This document shows, piece by piece, positions 40,010 to 42,629 of a stretch of 42,629 nucleotides of DNA. A program made the position numbers and the translations under genes. Positions within the stretch are counted from its first letter, which is position 1. Every line of letters starts with the position of its first letter. Under the pieces are notes generated by a model. That model ran no database searches. It saw only the letters and a list, made by a program, of their open reading frames with translations, and was not told the DNA's origin. Source of the DNA: Bradyrhizobium sp. JYMT SZCCT0428 (lineage in GTDB: Bacteria; Pseudomonadota; Alphaproteobacteria; Rhizobiales; Xanthobacteraceae); assembly GCF_018131075.1 (NCBI RefSeq), contig NZ_JAFCLS010000060.1, forward strand, positions 1 through 42,629, written 5' to 3'.

Positions 40010-40098
40010 CGTCATGCCCGAGCTTGACCCGGGCATCCACGTCTTGCTTACCCGCAGCGGGTAAGACGTGGATGGCCGGGTCAAGCCCGGCCATGACG
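40010..40098. repeat. Palindromic dispersed repeat between convergent genes
   Basis: Arms at 40010-40045 and 40063-40098 are largely complementary (CGTCATG...CCACGTCTT / AAGACGTGG...CATGACG), with an inner CTTACCCGC / GCGGGTAAG. It is a near copy of 38289-38379 and lies between the permease and gentisate dioxygenase stops, so it may terminate both. Confidence 0.8.
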
Positions 40099-40117
40099 GG
40101 GATAGAGCCCGGTTCTC

Positions 40118-41158
40118 TCACGCATTCCCGCGGTCTTCGCGGAACAAATCGAGCTTCTGCTGCACCGGACGGTCGGAGAAGCTGAACAGCACCGAGTCCA
40201 CGTCGGCCTCGTGGGTGACCCACTGCCAGCTCGGCACCACGAACAGATCGCGCGCGCCCCATTCAAACGTCTGATCGCCAACCCGCGTGCGGCCCTTGCC
40301 CTCGATCGCCGCGAACACGGTGGCGTCGGTCGAACGATAGCGCGCCGTTTTAAAACCCTTCGGCAGCATCTGGATGAAGGTGCCGATGGTCGGCATCGCG
40401 AAATCGCCGGTCTCGGGATTGGAGAATTTCAGCTTCAGCCCGTGGCAGGCGTCCCACTCGTTGCGGGTCTTGGCCTGCTCCAGCGCTTCGCGGGTGTAGC
40501 TGTAGGGATAGTTGAAGATCGGCGAGGTCTTCGACTTTCGCTTCTCGTCGACGGGCAGGAGGTTGCGGCCGTAGCGGGCAAAGCTGTCGCCGGAAGGTCG
40601 CGTGATCTTCTGCTGGTCCTCGTTCGAGCCTTCGGCAAAGGACGCGTCGAAGAACTGCACCATCGGAATGTCTAGCCCGTCGAGCCAGAACATCGGCTCG
40701 GAGGTTTCGTTGGAATGATCGTGCCAGGTCATCGACGGCGTGATGACGAAATCGCCGGGCTCCATCAGCGTCTTCTCGCCGTCGACCGCGGTTGCCGCCC
40801 CCTTGCCTTCGAGCACGAAACGCAGCGCCGACTGGCTGTGGCGGTGCGCCGGGGCGACGTCGCCGGGGACCACCATCTGCACGCCGGCAAACAGCGAGGT
40901 CGTGATCTTCGACTGGCCGCGCAGGCCCGGATTTTCCAGCACCAGCACCCGCCGCTCGGCTTCCTTGGCGGTGATCAGCTTGCCGGCCTCGGTCATGTAG
41001 TCGCGGATCTGGTCGAACTTCCACAGATGCGGCCGGCAGGCGCTGCGCGGCTCCGGCGTGATCAAATCGCCCATCACGTTCCAGAGCGCGGAGAGGTTCT
41101 CGCCGTCGATCTTCTTGTAGAACGCCTCGCGTTCCGGGGTCTTCTGCACGGCTTCCAT
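40118..41158 (-). CDS. Gentisate 1,2-dioxygenase
   Basis: A 346-residue bicupin enzyme, the usual size. It cleaves gentisate to maleylpyruvate using Fe(II) and O2. The iron ligands are in the first cupin: VAPAHRHSQSALRFVLEG (histidines 105 and 107) and TPSMTWHDHSN (histidine 146 or 148). The sequence ACRPHLWKFDQIRDYM and RPVQQKLDLFREDRG are typical of gentisate dioxygenases. The start at 41158 is chosen because GGGAGG lies six bases upstream; the open frame to 41479 is not coding. It is divergent from the maleylpyruvate isomerase gene, giving the pathway's first two steps. Fumarylpyruvate hydrolase is not in the window. Confidence 0.93.
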   Translation of the reverse strand: MEAVQKTPEREAFYKKIDGENLSALWNVMGDLITPEPRSACRPHLWKFDQIRDYMTEAGKLITAKEAERRVLVLENPGLRGQSKITTSLFAGVQMVVPGDVAPAHRHSQSALRFVLEGKGAATAVDGEKTLMEPGDFVITPSMTWHDHSNETSEPMFWLDGLDIPMVQFFDASFAEGSNEDQQKITRPSGDSFARYGRNLLPVDEKRKSKTSPIFNYPYSYTREALEQAKTRNEWDACHGLKLKFSNPETGDFAMPTIGTFIQMLPKGFKTARYRSTDATVFAAIEGKGRTRVGDQTFEWGARDLFVVPSWQWVTHEADVDSVLFSFSDRPVQQKLDLFREDRGNA

Positions 41159-41208
41159 GGTCAGCCTCCCGTTATTTTTCTCAGTCCGGTTCTTGTCATC
41201 CCGCCTAA

Positions 41209-41241
41209 TTGACAGCATACTTACAATCTGGCTAGCGTCAA
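41209..41241. promoter_or_regulatory. Candidate overlapping divergent promoters and MarR operator
   Basis: TTGAC (41209-41213) and GTCAA (41237-41241) form an inverted repeat. On the minus strand TTGACG (41241-41236) and TATGCT (41219-41214) are 16 bases apart, a plausible promoter for the dioxygenase. On the plus strand TTGACA (41209-41214) could be a -35 but the -10 is poor. The region could hold the MarR operator. Confidence 0.4.
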
Positions 41242-41284
41242 TGCGGGCTGCGGGCCCTAACGACAAAATCAAGGGGAGGTTCCG

Positions 41285-41917
41285 ATGAAGCTGCATGGCT
41301 ATTTTCGCAGCGCGGCGGCCTATCGGGTCAGGATCGCACTCAATCTCAAGGGACGAAGCGTCGATCATCTGCCGCAGCATCTTCGCAAGGGCGAACAATG
41401 CGCGCCGGCCTATCTCGCCATCAATCCGCAAGGTCTGGTCCCGACCCTGGAAGATGACGCCGGCACGGTGCTGACCCAATCGCTTGCCATCATCGAATGG
41501 CTGGACGAGACCTATCCGGAGCCGCCGCTACTGCCGAAGGATCCGCTGCGCCGCGCCAAGGTGCGCGCCTTTGCAATGGCGCTGGCATGCGACGTTCACC
41601 CGGTACAGAATCTCAAGGTCTTGAATCGATTGCGTGGGCTTGGTTTGCCCGAAGAGAAGGTGACGGAGTGGGCGGCCTGGGTCAACCGTGAGGGGCTGAC
41701 GGCCTGCGAAGCCCTGGTTGCCGCTGAAGCTGGCCCATTCTGTTTTGGCGCGATGCCGACGATGGCGGATCTCTGCCTGGTGCCGCAACTCGGCAACGCA
41801 CGGCGCTTTGGGGTGGATGTCTCGGCATTCCCCCGCCTGCTTCAGGCCGAAGCCGCGGCGAAGGAAATCAAGGCGTTCGCCGACGCCGCACCGGACAAGC
41901 AGCCCGATGCCGAGTAA
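41285..41917 (+). CDS. Glutathione-dependent maleylpyruvate (zeta-class GST) isomerase
   Basis: A 210-residue zeta-class glutathione transferase. The N-terminal active-site segment FRSAAAYRVRIALNLKG corresponds to the SSCSxRVRIAL motif of maleylacetoacetate/maleylpyruvate isomerases, with alanines in place of the serine/cysteine pair. NPQGLVPTLEDDAG and LTQSLAIIEWLDETYP follow, and the C-terminal domain has MPTMADLCLVPQLGNARRFGVD. Placed beside gentisate dioxygenase, it most likely isomerises maleylpyruvate to fumarylpyruvate. The ATG at 41285 has GGGGAGG six bases upstream. The MarR gene overlaps its stop. Confidence 0.9.
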   Translation: MKLHGYFRSAAAYRVRIALNLKGRSVDHLPQHLRKGEQCAPAYLAINPQGLVPTLEDDAGTVLTQSLAIIEWLDETYPEPPLLPKDPLRRAKVRAFAMALACDVHPVQNLKVLNRLRGLGLPEEKVTEWAAWVNREGLTACEALVAAEAGPFCFGAMPTMADLCLVPQLGNARRFGVDVSAFPRLLQAEAAAKEIKAFADAAPDKQPDAE

Positions 41918-42416
41918 GCCCGCAGCCATCACGATGGACGCCGTCTACGCGGCGCCCGGTTATTTGTTCCGCCGCATGCAGCAGATCGCGGTCGCGATCT
42001 TTGTCGAGGAATGCCGGGCGTTCGACCTGACGCCGGTGCAATATGCCGCGCTGGTTTCGATCCACACCCATCCCGGCATCGACGCGACGCGGCTCTCGGC
42101 GGTGATCGCGTTCGACCGCTCGACGCTCGGCAACGTGATCGAGCGGCTGGAATCCAAAGCCCTGGTCGAGCGCAAGCCCGCGCGAGAAGACAAGAGGGTC
42201 AAACTGCTCTATCTGACCAAGGCGGGCGCGGCCACGCTGCGCGAGATCATGCCATCAGTCGAGCGCGCGCAGGCGCGGATGCTGCAGCCGCTGAAGGCCG
42301 CCGACCGCAAGGTGTTGCTGGCGCTGATGACGCAGCTCGTCGATCTCAACAACGAGGCCTCGCGGGTGCCGCTGCGCGCCGAGGACGCGCTCGAACATTT
42401 GGGAAAGTCAGGTTGA
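41907..42416 (+). CDS. MarR-family transcriptional regulator
   Basis: A 169-residue winged helix-turn-helix regulator. The core covers about 40-105: TPVQYAALVSIHTHPGIDATRLSAVIAFDRSTLGNVIERLESKALVERKPAREDKR, in parts, which is the classical MarR DNA-binding region, with the wing at REDKRVKLLYLT. The ATG at 41907 overlaps the isomerase stop codon by 11 bases, so translation is coupled; an ATG at 41934 is also possible. It probably represses the gentisate genes and is relieved by an aromatic ligand such as gentisate or salicylate. Confidence 0.9.
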   Translation: MPSKPAAITMDAVYAAPGYLFRRMQQIAVAIFVEECRAFDLTPVQYAALVSIHTHPGIDATRLSAVIAFDRSTLGNVIERLESKALVERKPAREDKRVKLLYLTKAGAATLREIMPSVERAQARMLQPLKAADRKVLLALMTQLVDLNNEASRVPLRAEDALEHLGKSG

Positions 42417-42629
42417 GGGGGCGGCTTGCTTGATCACCGGTGTCGTCCCGGACAAGCGAGCATAGCGAGCGCCGATCCGGGACCCATACGCCGTGTCCTA
42501 TCGATAAGAACGCTGGCCTCAAAGACCTTCCAAGGCAAGACCCGCCGCGGCGTATGGGTCGTAAGTCTTGGTGCCTCGATTAAGATGAGGCGATCGAGGC
42601 GGGCGTTGCGGGGTTTATGGGAGGTCGTT
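42417..42629. other. Right-edge region with a dispersed repeat
   Basis: No gene is recognised. The stretch contains the inverted-repeat element at 42441-42560, then GC-rich sequence to the window edge with no open coding signal that can be supported. Confidence 0.5.
42441..42560. repeat. Dispersed repeat with 13-bp inverted arms
   Basis: Starts at TGTCGTCCCGGACAAGCGAG and contains the perfect arms GACCCATACGCCG (42481-42493) and CGGCGTATGGGTC (42548-42560) around a 54-base centre. This kind of intergenic palindrome is frequent in Bradyrhizobium genomes. It follows the gentisate operon. Confidence 0.65.

Noticed and set aside
40010..40185. Short frames starting MAGLDPAIHV or similar
   Set aside because: Spurious translations of the dispersed palindromic repeat.
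1..42629. CRISPR array
   Set aside because: No regularly spaced direct repeats with unique spacers were seen; the only tandem repeats are short and local.

Overview
The window looks like a chromosomal segment of a Bradyrhizobium-type alphaproteobacterium (Nitrobacteraceae/Rhizobiales). This is inferred from the high GC content, the many LysR regulators, a Bug/TTT-type solute receptor, large catabolic gene sets, a phasin, and the dispersed intergenic inverted repeats whose translation gives the familiar spurious 'MAGLDPAIHV' peptide. No rRNA, complete tRNA, CRISPR array or classical insertion sequence was found.

Region 1 (1-9016) is accessory DNA, almost entirely on the minus strand. It holds a TTT receptor gene, a serine recombinase, a small ClpX-type zinc-finger protein, a primase-helicase of the P4/D5 kind (AEP primase plus SF3 helicase), an AlpA-like regulator, a VRR-NUC nuclease, two unknown proteins and a tyrosine integrase. 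On the right it stops at the 3' part of a tRNA, probably tRNA-Arg(CCU), which marks the attachment site. There are no capsid, tail or terminase genes, so the set resembles a minimal phage satellite or small integrative element. Beyond the primase stop codon, an AT-rich tract is framed by a 21-bp inverted repeat with additional copies of its core. This is a good candidate for the element's replication origin.

Region 2 (9056-15703) is a leftward operon (YcaC-like hydrolase, cupin, pirin, shortened EmrA/HlyD, DHA2 efflux pump) divergent from a LysR gene. It is followed by an amino-acid-type binding protein gene and two coupled tiny genes.

Region 3 (16175-23299) has small proteins, a phasin, two chemoreceptor genes (one split by a frameshift), an NTF2-like gene whose N-terminus seems to be in another frame, and a LysR gene.

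Region 4 (23411-34853) is a mixed catabolic stretch: serine beta-lactamase-like hydrolase, HSL-type esterase, Baeyer-Villiger monooxygenase, di-haem cytochrome c, KANL3-like hydrolase, hydantoin/Asp-Glu racemase, SDR, ketopantoate-reductase-like enzyme, enoyl-CoA hydratase and a small secreted protein.

Region 5 (34891-42629) has a LysR gene divergent from a FAD oxidoreductase/SsuABC-like importer operon. It is followed by a gentisate module: gentisate 1,2-dioxygenase divergent from a glutathione-dependent maleylpyruvate isomerase and a MarR regulator. The enzymes suggest uptake and ring cleavage of an aromatic compound via gentisate. Palindromic intergenic repeats punctuate this region, and the window ends in another such repeat.
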